Shown here: piece by piece, positions 1 to 6,564 of the stretch
Layout: each line of letters begins with the position of its first letter
Position numbering within the stretch: the first letter of the stretch is position 1
Assembly (NCBI GenBank): GCA_937893155.1
Contig: CALBGU010000105.1
Coordinates: 1 to 8,057 of the forward strand
Direction: 5' to 3'
Source of the DNA: an uncultured Treponema sp.
GTDB taxonomy: Bacteria; Spirochaetota; Spirochaetia; Treponematales; Treponemataceae
Length of the DNA: 8,057 nucleotides
Notes under the pieces: model-generated
What the model was told of the DNA's origin: nothing
What the model saw: the letters and a program-made list of their open reading frames with translations, nothing else
Databases searched by the model: none
Made by a program: the position numbers and the translations under genes

Positions 1-60
1 TACCAAAAATAACACCACCCTCTTGCAATAAGAAAAAAATTTGCACCAGATACGCTACAA

Positions 61-2463
61 ATGACGTATTCTGTAATTTCTGAAGTCTATAAAGCAAAGG
101 GTGATTACGAAAATGCTCTTGAGTATCAGAAAAAATGCATTGCTATTTACGAGAAAAAATGGGGTGTAAAACATAAATATACAGCAGATGCGTATTATAA
201 TATTGCGCGTATTTATGATGACATGGGAGATGACTCAAAAGCAATCGTCTATAATGAAAAGGCTCTAGCTATTTATATAGATTATTATGGAGAAAATTCT
301 TTAATGGTTGCTGATACATATATAAATCTAGGAAATAGTTATAAAGCAACTTGGAATTATAGGAAAGCTCTTACCATGTGGGAAAATGCTTCGAATATAT
401 ACGAAAATATTTTGGGCAATAATCATAAAAATACAGCAACCGTTTATTACAATATGGCTGGTATAGCTTGTCAACTAGATTCTCAAATTGCAGTTTATTA
501 TTGGAATAAATTTCTTAATGCATTGCAAAATTCAGAGGATTACCGAAAGAATATTTTTGAGACGAACGAAATGCTTTTTGTAGGTGTAAAAAACATTGAA
601 GTACTCCCAGATAACGAAGATTCCGAGCTGAAACAATTAAAATTGACTTGGAACATAAAAGATAAGTTTAATCCTGATTTCGTTAGAAAGATTCTTTCTT
701 TTGGTGAAAACACTGTAGAACGTGCTAGACTTGATATATCTTCGTTGAGAACAGATTTGCTAAAAGCAGCTCTGCCGATTTATTATTTTGGGGTAGATTT
801 TGAGGCACGAAATAATAATCCTGCAAAGGCTTTTGAATATTCCGAAGCTCTCCGAAGTCGTGGGTTCCTTGATGAAATAGGGCTTGAAAGAGCTTTATTG
901 CTTGATGGAGTAACAGATATTGAGCAGAAAGAGATAAAAAATCTTACAAACAAAATCTCTGCTACGAGAAAAGAAATAGAGTATCAGAGTAATCTTCAAA
1001 TATCAGAGAGGAATACTCAAAAGTTATCTCAACTGGGAAAAGAACTTTCTGATACAGAAAAGGCTCTTGCAAAACTCGATGACGCAATTGGGAAGCGACT
1101 GCCTGCATATTCTCAGCTTAGAAATCCATTGCCTGCGAAAATAAAGGACGCTCAAAAGTGGTGCGGAAAAGACAAAGCGATTGTCGAATACGTTTTGTGG
1201 AATCCTGCTATTTTAGACGAAGCTGGGATTGATAGAACGTATAACACATTACAAGAGCAAAACCGAGAAGTCTATAAATTGCATTCATATTGCATTGTGA
1301 TTACGAAAAAGCAAGTTGTTGCTGTGCCGCTCGACGATGATTTTGATTTTACTGAAGCTGTTAGAAAGCTCCGAGATGGCGTTATACCAAAGCGTTTAAA
1401 GCCGACTCCCGAAACGGTATTTGAAGATGTGCGAAATAATTTATATGCAAAACTCATTGAACCTGCATTGCCATATATTAAAGGGTGTAATCAACTTCTT
1501 ATCGTGCCTGACGGTAGCCTTGCTTTCTTGCCATTTGATATATTGCGAAAAGATGAAGATTCAAAAATGCTTTGCGACCAATTTGCAGTCTCTCTTTCGC
1601 CGTCAGTTTCTGTGAGTATGATTGCTGATAGCTCAAAGACGAAGGGACTTGAAATGCTCGCATTTGGCGGTGCTTGGTATGATAAAACGCTTTCAGCTGA
1701 AGAACATCGCAAACTTTTTGACACGCAAGATATGACACGGGGCAAAAGTCGCGGATTTAAGTTATCTACAGAAGTTGTAACGGCAGAAAATGCGGCAGAA
1801 GATTTTTCTATACAGTTAAACGGAGAAAAAATCGCTGTTGCTGATTATTTCAAGCAGAAAAATTTGAATTGGCACGATTTGCCTGGCACTCTTATTGAAT
1901 TGAATACACTGAAAAACAAATCTGTCGGCTCAAAAAAGTATCATCAATTTATACAGGAAAATGCTTCTGAAATGCAAGTAAAGCTCCTCTCAAAAGACAA
2001 AACACTTGCAAAATATCCGATTTTGCATTTTGCTTGTCATGGCTATTTTGACAAAGATAATTCAGATATGTCCAGTATTTTGTTTTCTGAAGTGTCGGGT
2101 AAGCTGTCTGCGGTATCGAATGAAGATGGATATTTAACTATTTCAGAGGCTTCGACATTGAATCTCGATGCAGATATGGTTTGTCTTTCGGCGTGCGAAA
2201 CAGGATTAGGCGAGATAAAAACGGGCGATGGTATGACAGGGCTTTCAAGAGCTTTTATGGTTGCAGGTGCGCGACATGTTGGCGTAAGTTTGTGGCAGGT
2301 TGATGATGAAGCTACTGCGCAATTTATGGCGAGTATGTACAAGAAAATCGAGAAAAAAGGTATGACATACTCTCAGGCATATCAGCAAACGAAAGTTGAA
2401 TTCAGAAAAAGCGACGACTATTCTCACCCGTATTATTGGGCAGCCTTTGCTTTGTACGAATAA
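61..2463 (+). CDS. TPR-CHAT domain caspase-like protease, probably 5'-truncated
   Basis: Likely a cytoplasmic cysteine protease of the CHAT (caspase HetF associated with TPRs) family; no signal peptide is seen. Residues 4 to about 145 form three to four 42-residue tetratricopeptide repeats (units start at Y3, Y45, Y87 and about Y129), which usually bind partner proteins. A charged, probably coiled-coil segment spans about 285-342. The CHAT domain covers about 470-800: PDG at 483-485, catalytic His660 in HFACHG, catalytic Cys712 in LSACETG, then the typical GVSLWQVDD stretch at 741-749. Both catalytic residues are present, so it should be active. ATG 61 is the only usual start after an in-frame TAA at 10-12, but it has no Shine-Dalgarno, and the codons just before it still read as TPR (LAIRKKFAPDTLQ). 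The true protein probably began further upstream. Substrate unknown. Composition is AT-rich, and the gene converges on the GH51 gene. Confidence 0.85.
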   Translation: MTYSVISEVYKAKGDYENALEYQKKCIAIYEKKWGVKHKYTADAYYNIARIYDDMGDDSKAIVYNEKALAIYIDYYGENSLMVADTYINLGNSYKATWNYRKALTMWENASNIYENILGNNHKNTATVYYNMAGIACQLDSQIAVYYWNKFLNALQNSEDYRKNIFETNEMLFVGVKNIEVLPDNEDSELKQLKLTWNIKDKFNPDFVRKILSFGENTVERARLDISSLRTDLLKAALPIYYFGVDFEARNNNPAKAFEYSEALRSRGFLDEIGLERALLLDGVTDIEQKEIKNLTNKISATRKEIEYQSNLQISERNTQKLSQLGKELSDTEKALAKLDDAIGKRLPAYSQLRNPLPAKIKDAQKWCGKDKAIVEYVLWNPAILDEAGIDRTYNTLQEQNREVYKLHSYCIVITKKQVVAVPLDDDFDFTEAVRKLRDGVIPKRLKPTPETVFEDVRNNLYAKLIEPALPYIKGCNQLLIVPDGSLAFLPFDILRKDEDSKMLCDQFAVSLSPSVSVSMIADSSKTKGLEMLAFGGAWYDKTLSAEEHRKLFDTQDMTRGKSRGFKLSTEVVTAENAAEDFSIQLNGEKIAVADYFKQKNLNWHDLPGTLIELNTLKNKSVGSKKYHQFIQENASEMQVKLLSKDKTLAKYPILHFACHGYFDKDNSDMSSILFSEVSGKLSAVSNEDGYLTISEASTLNLDADMVCLSACETGLGEIKTGDGMTGLSRAFMVAGARHVGVSLWQVDDEATAQFMASMYKKIEKKGMTYSQAYQQTKVEFRKSDDYSHPYYWAAFALYE

Positions 2464-2497
2464 AACACAGGGAGTGTGAAAAATGCTCCCTGTGTTT
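2463..2497. terminator. Bidirectional intrinsic terminator between convergent genes
   Basis: Perfect 12-bp inverted repeat: AAACACAGGGAG at 2463-2474 pairs with CTCCCTGTGTTT at 2486-2497 around an 11-nt loop. It begins at the last base of the CHAT stop codon and lies 16 bp past the end of the GH51 gene on the other strand. The outer A:T pairs supply a short U run on each transcript; on the minus strand it continues as TTTTATT. It probably ends both transcripts. Confidence 0.8.
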
Positions 2498-2513
2498 GTG
2501 TCAAAAAAGTGCT

Positions 2514-5051
2514 TTATAAAGATTCGATAATCGTAAGAGAATAAGGCTTTACTTTGTATACAAAGTCGTTGCTTAATCCGTCGAACTCCTCTTCATAAGG
2601 CACGATATTTTCAGGATTGTCAAAAGTGTTCTCATCTGCTTTGTCGCCTGAAAGAATAGTTACCTTTGCTTTTGCAGGGGATTGAGAAGAAAACTTTGCT
2701 CCCTTCAACAACACTTGCACATCTTGTTCATTCTCTGAAACATTGACAATCTTTATAATCGTCTTACCGTCTTTTGTTTGCCCAACGTGTGCATAAAGTG
2801 GGTCAAAATTGAGAACATCGGTAATCTCTTGTGTCAGTTTTCCGTCAAGATAACACTTTGTATTTTCTCCGCGAACCACAATTTTTAAGTTGTACCATTT
2901 GCCTGTTTCAAGAGAACCTGGCTTTATGTCGAATTGTGATTTATCGCCTTTCAGAACTCCTTTTTCAATGGCGTTTTGCGTATTTCCCCAGCCGCCTAAG
3001 TTCCACCAGTAAAAATTGTTGCCTTTTACACCGAAATTGATGAGAAATCCCTCAGCTCCGCTTGTTTTTTTGGCTTTCAATTCCAGCGTGTAATTCGCCA
3101 CGTTTGTAACATCGGCTTCGTTGTCGAGCGCCATAAACGACGGTGTAGCGCCCGAAGTCTGCGCGATAACGCCCTTTTCAATGCTCCATTCGCCAAGACG
3201 ATTTTCTGTTTTGAACGCACCGAGGTCATTTTTGCCTGCCGACGTGTATAGCACTTTCTTCGTGTCGTCATCTGTCACTTTGATGTCTTTAAACTCCGCA
3301 TTCGTCGCCCAAGAACCGAGTGCAATAGTGCCGCCGATGAACTTTTTTTCCTCGTTTGCGTTCGGCTGCACTATCGTGGATTTCACGGTAAAATCGCTCT
3401 TGTTGTTCATAAAAAGCGACTGCACATAGTAATTCGGCGTGCCGTAGACTTCCGCGTTGTTGAACCAAATTGCGTCTGGAGCCCATTGCACAAATCCGTC
3501 GCGGGCAAACAGCGGCGCATAGCTCGCGATTTCCACGATGTCGCCGTTGCGCTCGATGCTCGTCATATACGCCGCTTCGGTGAGAGACGCAAACAGATTG
3601 TTGCGCCTGCCCTCAACCCACGACGCATATTCTCCGATAAAGACTTTCGGCTGATTTTTGCCGCGCTTGTAAAAATCAAGATTGTCGTAGCGATTGCCGT
3701 TCGTCAAGAACCATGTGTACGGATTGTAGTAATGCTCATCGACAAGCCCTGCGATTTGGCGCGTTTTGCGTCCTTTTTGCCACATGCGGATTTGATTCCA
3801 CGTATTCGCCCACGCCTCTCCTTGATACGTCCAGCCAGAAGAGATAATCGGCTTGATGTTCGGGTATTTTTTTGCAATCGCCATTGCAATGTAGCGATAC
3901 CGCTCAAAATAATCCTGCCCCCAATCTTCGTTGCCAATCGCAATGTAGTTGAGCGTGAACGGCTCGAGGTGACCAGCCTCGGCTCTTTTTTTGCCCCATT
4001 CGCTCGTTGCCGGTCCTGTTGCATATTCGATTAAATCGAGCGCGTCCTGTGCGTATTGCTTGTATTCTTTAGTCGGCGAAATCTCTCCGTCGTGGCTCAT
4101 TCCGCAACTCAAAACGGGAATCGGTTCTGCCCCGATGTCCTCACAAAATCGAAAATATTCGTAAAATCCCAAACCATACGACTGCATATACGGCACGGAC
4201 GGATTTGACCAGAAATTGACGCTCTCCTTTCGCTCTTCCACCGGTCCAATGGTGTTTTTCCACTGATATCGGTCAGTGAGCTTGTGCCCGTGCACGATAC
4301 AACCGCCCGGAAATCGCACAAATGCGGGGTGCATATTCTCCAGTATTTCAGCAAGGTCTTTGCGAAGCCCGTTTGGCTCGTCTTTGTAAATATCCGCCGC
4401 AAACAGCGACACAAAATCCACATCGAGATTTCCTGCATCGTTCGCATAGAGCGCGATACTGCCGTTTTTGGTGGTTGCCGCGGCAGTAAGATTAAAATCA
4501 AACTTTTTCCATTCCGTCGTGATGCCTGAAATCACCGTTTCTGCTTTTTCCGCGCTGTCTTCTCCGATTGTTACGGTAATGCTCGATACGCTGCCGTCCG
4601 TGCTCCGAAGATAGACGGAACCGGGGTATGTTTTGCCCGCTTCAAAGAACATTCCGCGATAACCCGCGTTTGAAAACCCGTCGCCGGCGGCTTTTGCCTG
4701 AAACTTAACATACGTTGGATTGTTCGCGTTCAAGCCGCCTTTTTTGGTGGTTTTCAGCCGACTTGAAGAAGCGTTCCCAGAAATATTGATATGGTCTCTC
4801 CAGCCTTCTGTTGCCGAAAAACCGCCAGCAGCCGCCTCAAAAGAACGGTTCTGCACCATTTCACCGTACAGCCCGCCGTCGCCGGCATAGTTAATATCTT
4901 CGTAAAAAATACCGAATAGATTTTTGCTCACTTCGGTCTGCGGCGCGTTAAAATCGGCGATAATGGTGGCATTTTGCGCAAAAACTGGCAGCGAAAAACT
5001 GGCTAAAGCCGCAAAAGAAATCATCATTTTGCTGTTTTTTCTTTTTTTCAT
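2514..5051 (-). CDS. Secreted GH51 alpha-L-arabinofuranosidase with CBM-like and LamG-like modules
   Basis: Glycoside hydrolase that would release terminal alpha-L-arabinofuranose from arabinoxylan or arabinan side chains. 845 aa from ATG 5049-5051, chosen because AAAGGAG lies 7 nt upstream and a Sec signal peptide follows (KKRK, hydrophobic core, cleavage likely after VFA25). Modules in order: GH51 opening strand (about 28-72), a CBM4_9-like beta-sandwich (about 75-218), the catalytic barrel (about 225-530) with RFPGG at 246-250, acid/base Glu375 in IGNEDW and nucleophile Glu474 in FIGEYA, then the C-terminal arabinofuranosidase beta domain. That last domain is split by a LamG/concanavalin-like insertion (about 565-755) and resumes at LYAHVG through VTILSGD to the end. 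It is much longer than the roughly 500 aa of intracellular GH51 enzymes and resembles the large Bacteroidetes-type exported forms. No cell-anchor is seen, so it is periplasmic or released. GC is higher in the middle than in neighbouring genes, which would fit transfer. Confidence 0.93.
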   Translation of the reverse strand: MKKRKNSKMMISFAALASFSLPVFAQNATIIADFNAPQTEVSKNLFGIFYEDINYAGDGGLYGEMVQNRSFEAAAGGFSATEGWRDHINISGNASSSRLKTTKKGGLNANNPTYVKFQAKAAGDGFSNAGYRGMFFEAGKTYPGSVYLRSTDGSVSSITVTIGEDSAEKAETVISGITTEWKKFDFNLTAAATTKNGSIALYANDAGNLDVDFVSLFAADIYKDEPNGLRKDLAEILENMHPAFVRFPGGCIVHGHKLTDRYQWKNTIGPVEERKESVNFWSNPSVPYMQSYGLGFYEYFRFCEDIGAEPIPVLSCGMSHDGEISPTKEYKQYAQDALDLIEYATGPATSEWGKKRAEAGHLEPFTLNYIAIGNEDWGQDYFERYRYIAMAIAKKYPNIKPIISSGWTYQGEAWANTWNQIRMWQKGRKTRQIAGLVDEHYYNPYTWFLTNGNRYDNLDFYKRGKNQPKVFIGEYASWVEGRRNNLFASLTEAAYMTSIERNGDIVEIASYAPLFARDGFVQWAPDAIWFNNAEVYGTPNYYVQSLFMNNKSDFTVKSTIVQPNANEEKKFIGGTIALGSWATNAEFKDIKVTDDDTKKVLYTSAGKNDLGAFKTENRLGEWSIEKGVIAQTSGATPSFMALDNEADVTNVANYTLELKAKKTSGAEGFLINFGVKGNNFYWWNLGGWGNTQNAIEKGVLKGDKSQFDIKPGSLETGKWYNLKIVVRGENTKCYLDGKLTQEITDVLNFDPLYAHVGQTKDGKTIIKIVNVSENEQDVQVLLKGAKFSSQSPAKAKVTILSGDKADENTFDNPENIVPYEEEFDGLSNDFVYKVKPYSLTIIESL

Positions 5052-5057
5052 AGCGAA

Positions 5058-5064
5058 CTCCTTT
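5058..5064 (-). promoter_or_regulatory. Ribosome binding site of the GH51 gene
   Basis: On the minus strand AAAGGAG ends 6 nt before ATG 5051. This fixes the start at the signal peptide and rules out the longer reading frame that runs back to 5168 through the promoter. Confidence 0.85.
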
Positions 5065-5100
5065 GATATATTATCAATAAAATCAACAGAAACTATATTC

Positions 5101-5129
5101 ATAATGAAACATAAAAATCGGGTTGTCAA
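5101..5129 (-). promoter_or_regulatory. Sigma-70-type promoter of the GH51 gene
   Basis: Perfect -35 TTGACA (5124-5129, minus strand), 17-nt spacer, and -10 CATTAT (5101-5106; 4 of 6 to consensus). Transcription would start near 5093-5095, leaving a leader of about 42 nt that contains the ribosome binding site. A T-run directly precedes the -35 (ATTTTTC), as it does in the lipoprotein promoter. No operator is recognised. Confidence 0.6.
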
Positions 5130-5180
5130 GAAAAATATCAGCAAAAAATAAATATATCTGCTTGTCATTTTGAGCTTTCA

Positions 5181-5241
5181 TTGCAAAGTTTTTCTCAATC
5201 ACTGTATATACATAGCGAAAAAAGATAATATAATATATAAT
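5181..5241 (+). promoter_or_regulatory. Candidate promoter region of the Rpn gene
   Basis: One option is TTGCAA (5181-5186), an 18-nt spacer and TATATA (5205-5210). Two perfect TATAAT boxes also occur at 5229-5234 and 5236-5241, but without convincing -35 boxes. If either of these is the -10, transcription starts at or just before the ATG at 5248, giving a nearly leaderless message. That would fit the lack of any Shine-Dalgarno before this start. The choice between these cannot be made from sequence. Confidence 0.4.
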
Positions 5242-5247
5242 ACAGAT

Positions 5248-6303
5248 ATGGATATTTTGGACTTTAAGGACGAAAACGAATACGCCGACCAAATGCACAC
5301 CGGCGCACTTTTGAATCCGCGCATTGATTCCACGTTTAAGGCTCTTTTTACGCGGGACACAAAAGAATCGCGCGAGGCTCTGCACTCATTTTTGGAGGCT
5401 GCAACGGAGCTAAAAATATCTGAGGTTGTGCTCAAGCCGAACGATGACGGAGTTCGTTTTATTTCGCAGCGAAGCGTAAGCTACGATATTTTGTGTACGC
5501 TCGATAACGGGCAATGCGCAAATATAGAAATGCAGGCATTCAATCAAGCGTATGATTACGGGAAAAGAGCCGAACACCAAGTGGCGCGATTGGAAGTATC
5601 GGGCTTAAAAAAGGGCGAAAGCTGGCAGAAAGCGCCGAAAGTATTTCAAATATCGGTTCTCAATTTTGTGTATAAAAATGAAATGGAGAAAACCGAGAAA
5701 AAAAATCTTTCTGAGGATACGGGCATAAATCATTATGTGATGCAAACGGCGAGCGGCAGGCAATTAGCAAATATCTTGAATGTGATATTCATTGAACTTC
5801 CGCTGATTGCTCCGAAAGAATCAACGATTGAAAAAAATACGCCGCTCGAGAATTGGGCAATTTTTTTGAAGGAAGCGGATAATCCAAGAAAGACGGATTT
5901 AATCGTAAAACTGACCAAAAAGGAGGCAGGGCTTATGCAGGCGCAAAAATCATTATCAGCAATAAGTGCAGACCGCGATTTATGGCTGGAGCAATTTCGG
6001 CAGGAAACGCTTGAGCGCGATATTCTTTCTGCAAAAGAAGCCAGCGAAGAACTTGGTTATAAAAAAGGTCTTGAGCAGGGCATTGAGCGAGGTATCCAGC
6101 GAGGTATCCAGCAGGGCATTGAGCGAGGTATCCAGCAGGGCATTGAGCAGGGCATTGAGCAGGGGCTTCAAAGTGGATTTGAAAAAGGCAGATTGCTTGT
6201 TGCTCAAAATTTACTGCGCAGCGGAAAAATACCGTTGGCGGATATAATTGCCGTAACGGGATTATCCGAAGAGAAATTGCAAAAAATAGCCAATTCCCAG
6301 TAA
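5248..6303 (+). CDS. Rpn-family PD-(D/E)XK nuclease, full-length toxin form (RpnL-like)
   Basis: 351-aa recombination-promoting nuclease / PDDEXK transposase-like protein. The nuclease core (about 20-190) shows the family N-terminus with R25 and D27 (NPRIDSTFKALF), D80 in VSYDIL, and E94-x-Q96 in NIEMQ; Q replacing K is usual here. A linker (about 195-230) leads to a C-terminal region of charged helix (231-272), ten GI-x-x tetrapeptide units (274-313) and a final helical tail ending in a TGLSEEKLQKI motif. E. coli Rpn proteins are DNA nucleases reported to act in RecA-independent recombination and as phage-defence toxins held in check by their own separately translated C-terminus. ATG 5248 is chosen because the family N-terminus follows; a longer TTG start at 5170 adds unrelated residues. 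There is no Shine-Dalgarno. Divergent from GH51, with its own terminator, so monocistronic. No transposon ends were found. Confidence 0.88.
   Translation: MDILDFKDENEYADQMHTGALLNPRIDSTFKALFTRDTKESREALHSFLEAATELKISEVVLKPNDDGVRFISQRSVSYDILCTLDNGQCANIEMQAFNQAYDYGKRAEHQVARLEVSGLKKGESWQKAPKVFQISVLNFVYKNEMEKTEKKNLSEDTGINHYVMQTASGRQLANILNVIFIELPLIAPKESTIEKNTPLENWAIFLKEADNPRKTDLIVKLTKKEAGLMQAQKSLSAISADRDLWLEQFRQETLERDILSAKEASEELGYKKGLEQGIERGIQRGIQQGIERGIQQGIEQGIEQGLQSGFEKGRLLVAQNLLRSGKIPLADIIAVTGLSEEKLQKIANSQ
5917..5926 (+). promoter_or_regulatory. Strong internal ribosome binding site within the Rpn gene
   Basis: AAAAAGGAGG contains the full anti-16S match AAGGAGG and lies 8 nt before an in-frame ATG at 5935. 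It is far better than anything before the gene's first start codon, and it sits at the join between the nuclease core and the C-terminal region, where an intragenic antitoxin would begin. Confidence 0.7.
5935..6303 (+). CDS. Putative RpnS-like intragenic antitoxin (C-terminal domain of Rpn)
   Basis: Proposed separately translated product of 122 aa, the same frame and stop as the full Rpn protein (its residues 230-351). Seen: ATG 5935-5937 with AAGGAGG at ideal spacing, no nuclease residues downstream, a charged helix (MQAQKSLSAIS onward), the GI-x-x repeat tract, and a conserved-looking tail. Known: in E. coli Rpn proteins the small variable C-terminal domain is made on its own, dimerises through a helix that may carry four-residue repeats, and blocks the full-length toxin. 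Inferred: the same arrangement here, with the strong internal site ensuring excess of the short form over a poorly translated toxin. The alternative is that the purine-rich AAA-AAG-GAG-GCA codons make a chance match. Confidence 0.6.
   Translation: MQAQKSLSAISADRDLWLEQFRQETLERDILSAKEASEELGYKKGLEQGIERGIQRGIQQGIERGIQQGIEQGIEQGLQSGFEKGRLLVAQNLLRSGKIPLADIIAVTGLSEEKLQKIANSQ
6067..6186 (+). repeat. 12-bp in-frame tandem repeat (about 10 units)
   Basis: Ten 12-bp units encode the tetrapeptide pattern G-[IL]-[EQ]-[QR]. Units 2-8 (6079-6162) are almost perfect and come in two types, GGCATTGAGCRR and GGTATCCAGCRR, where RR is GA or AG. Units 4-5 and 6-7 form a 24-bp higher-order pair. Units 1, 9 and 10 are diverged edges. 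The period is a multiple of three, so gain or loss of units changes protein length by four residues without a frameshift. It is not a CRISPR array because there are no spacers. Confidence 0.95.
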
Positions 6304-6339
6304 TGTTTTTTTTCGCAGGCACATTTTTTTGTTTTTACC

Positions 6340-6369
6340 ATTCCCGTGTATGACGCGGGAATTTTTTTT
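6340..6369 (+). terminator. Rho-independent terminator of the Rpn gene
   Basis: Hairpin ATTCCCGTG (6340-6348) with CGCGGGAAT (6354-6362), one G-T wobble, loop TATGA, followed by a run of eight T (6362-6369). It starts 36 nt after the stop codon and isolates the Rpn gene from the lipoprotein gene. Confidence 0.9.
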
Positions 6370-6452
6370 GCTCAGTTTTGCTGCGGTGTTTTAACAACCG
6401 ATTACCTTAAACCAATCTATAAGAACCGTTACATATCATAAAAATTCGCAAA

Positions 6453-6488
6453 ATTTTTCTTGACAGACGAAAAATTCCGATTTAGCAT
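6453..6488 (+). promoter_or_regulatory. Sigma-70-type promoter of the lipoprotein gene
   Basis: Perfect -35 TTGACA at 6460-6465, 17-nt spacer, -10 TAGCAT at 6483-6488 (4 of 6 to consensus). Start of transcription would be near 6495, giving a leader of about 70 nt. The 13 bases ATTTTTCTTGACA (6453-6465) are identical to those at the GH51 promoter. An inverted repeat flanks the -10 box. Confidence 0.6.
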
Positions 6489-6501
6489 AAATTTCAATCG
6501 G
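6477..6501. promoter_or_regulatory. Inverted repeat around the -10 box, candidate operator
   Basis: CCGATT (6477-6482) and AATCGG (6496-6501) are a perfect 6-bp inverted repeat with a 13-nt spacer that holds the proposed -10 box (6483-6488) and transcription start. This position would suit a repressor, but no regulator is known and six bases in AT-rich DNA is modest support. Confidence 0.35.
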
Positions 6502-6529
6502 GTGTGTAACCAAAAAAAGCGTTACATAC
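6502..6529. repeat. GTTACA inverted repeat in the lipoprotein leader
   Basis: GTGTGTAAC (6502-6510) and GTTACATAC (6521-6529) are inverted copies matching at 8 of 9 positions around a 10-nt A-rich spacer. A third copy, CGTTACATA, at 6427-6435 is identical to 6520-6528 and lies upstream of the -35 box. The set could be protein-binding sites on both sides of the promoter, or the inner pair could be an RNA hairpin in the leader. Confidence 0.4.
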
Positions 6530-6554
6530 GAATAAAATCGTGCTAAACAAATAC

Positions 6555-6560
6555 GGAGGA
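6555..6560 (+). promoter_or_regulatory. Ribosome binding site of the lipoprotein gene
   Basis: GGAGGA lies 4 nt before ATG 6565. It is a strong Shine-Dalgarno match and supports this start and the signal peptide that follows. Confidence 0.85.
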
Positions 6561-6564
6561 ACCA

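Noticed and set aside
3486..4034. 182-aa open frame on the plus strand
   Set aside because: Lies entirely antisense to the catalytic core of the GH51 gene, is rich in Arg/Val/Ile typical of a shadow frame, and has no family resemblance.
5052..5168. 39-residue N-terminal extension of the GH51 protein
   Set aside because: It would translate the promoter and leader. The strong ribosome binding site and signal peptide place the start at 5051.
5163..5187. TGTCATTTTGAGC as a fragment of a dispersed repeat or mobile element end
   Set aside because: It resembles the common TGTCATTCTGAGC type of interspersed repeat, but there is no second copy or inverted partner in the window, so it cannot be supported.
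5170..5247. TTG start giving a 377-aa Rpn protein
   Set aside because: No ribosome binding site, and the extra residues are encoded by the AT-rich promoter region. The family N-terminus begins at 5248.
6067..6186. Short tandem repeats as a CRISPR array
   Set aside because: Units are 12 bp, directly adjacent with no spacers, and coding.
5248..6303. The Rpn gene as part of an insertion sequence
   Set aside because: The protein is often labelled a putative transposase, but no terminal inverted repeats or target-site duplication are seen around it.
5933..6322. 129-aa minus-strand frame with repeated AQCPAGYL pattern
   Set aside because: It is the reverse reading of the 12-bp minisatellite in the Rpn gene; a repeat in a multiple of three keeps all frames open.
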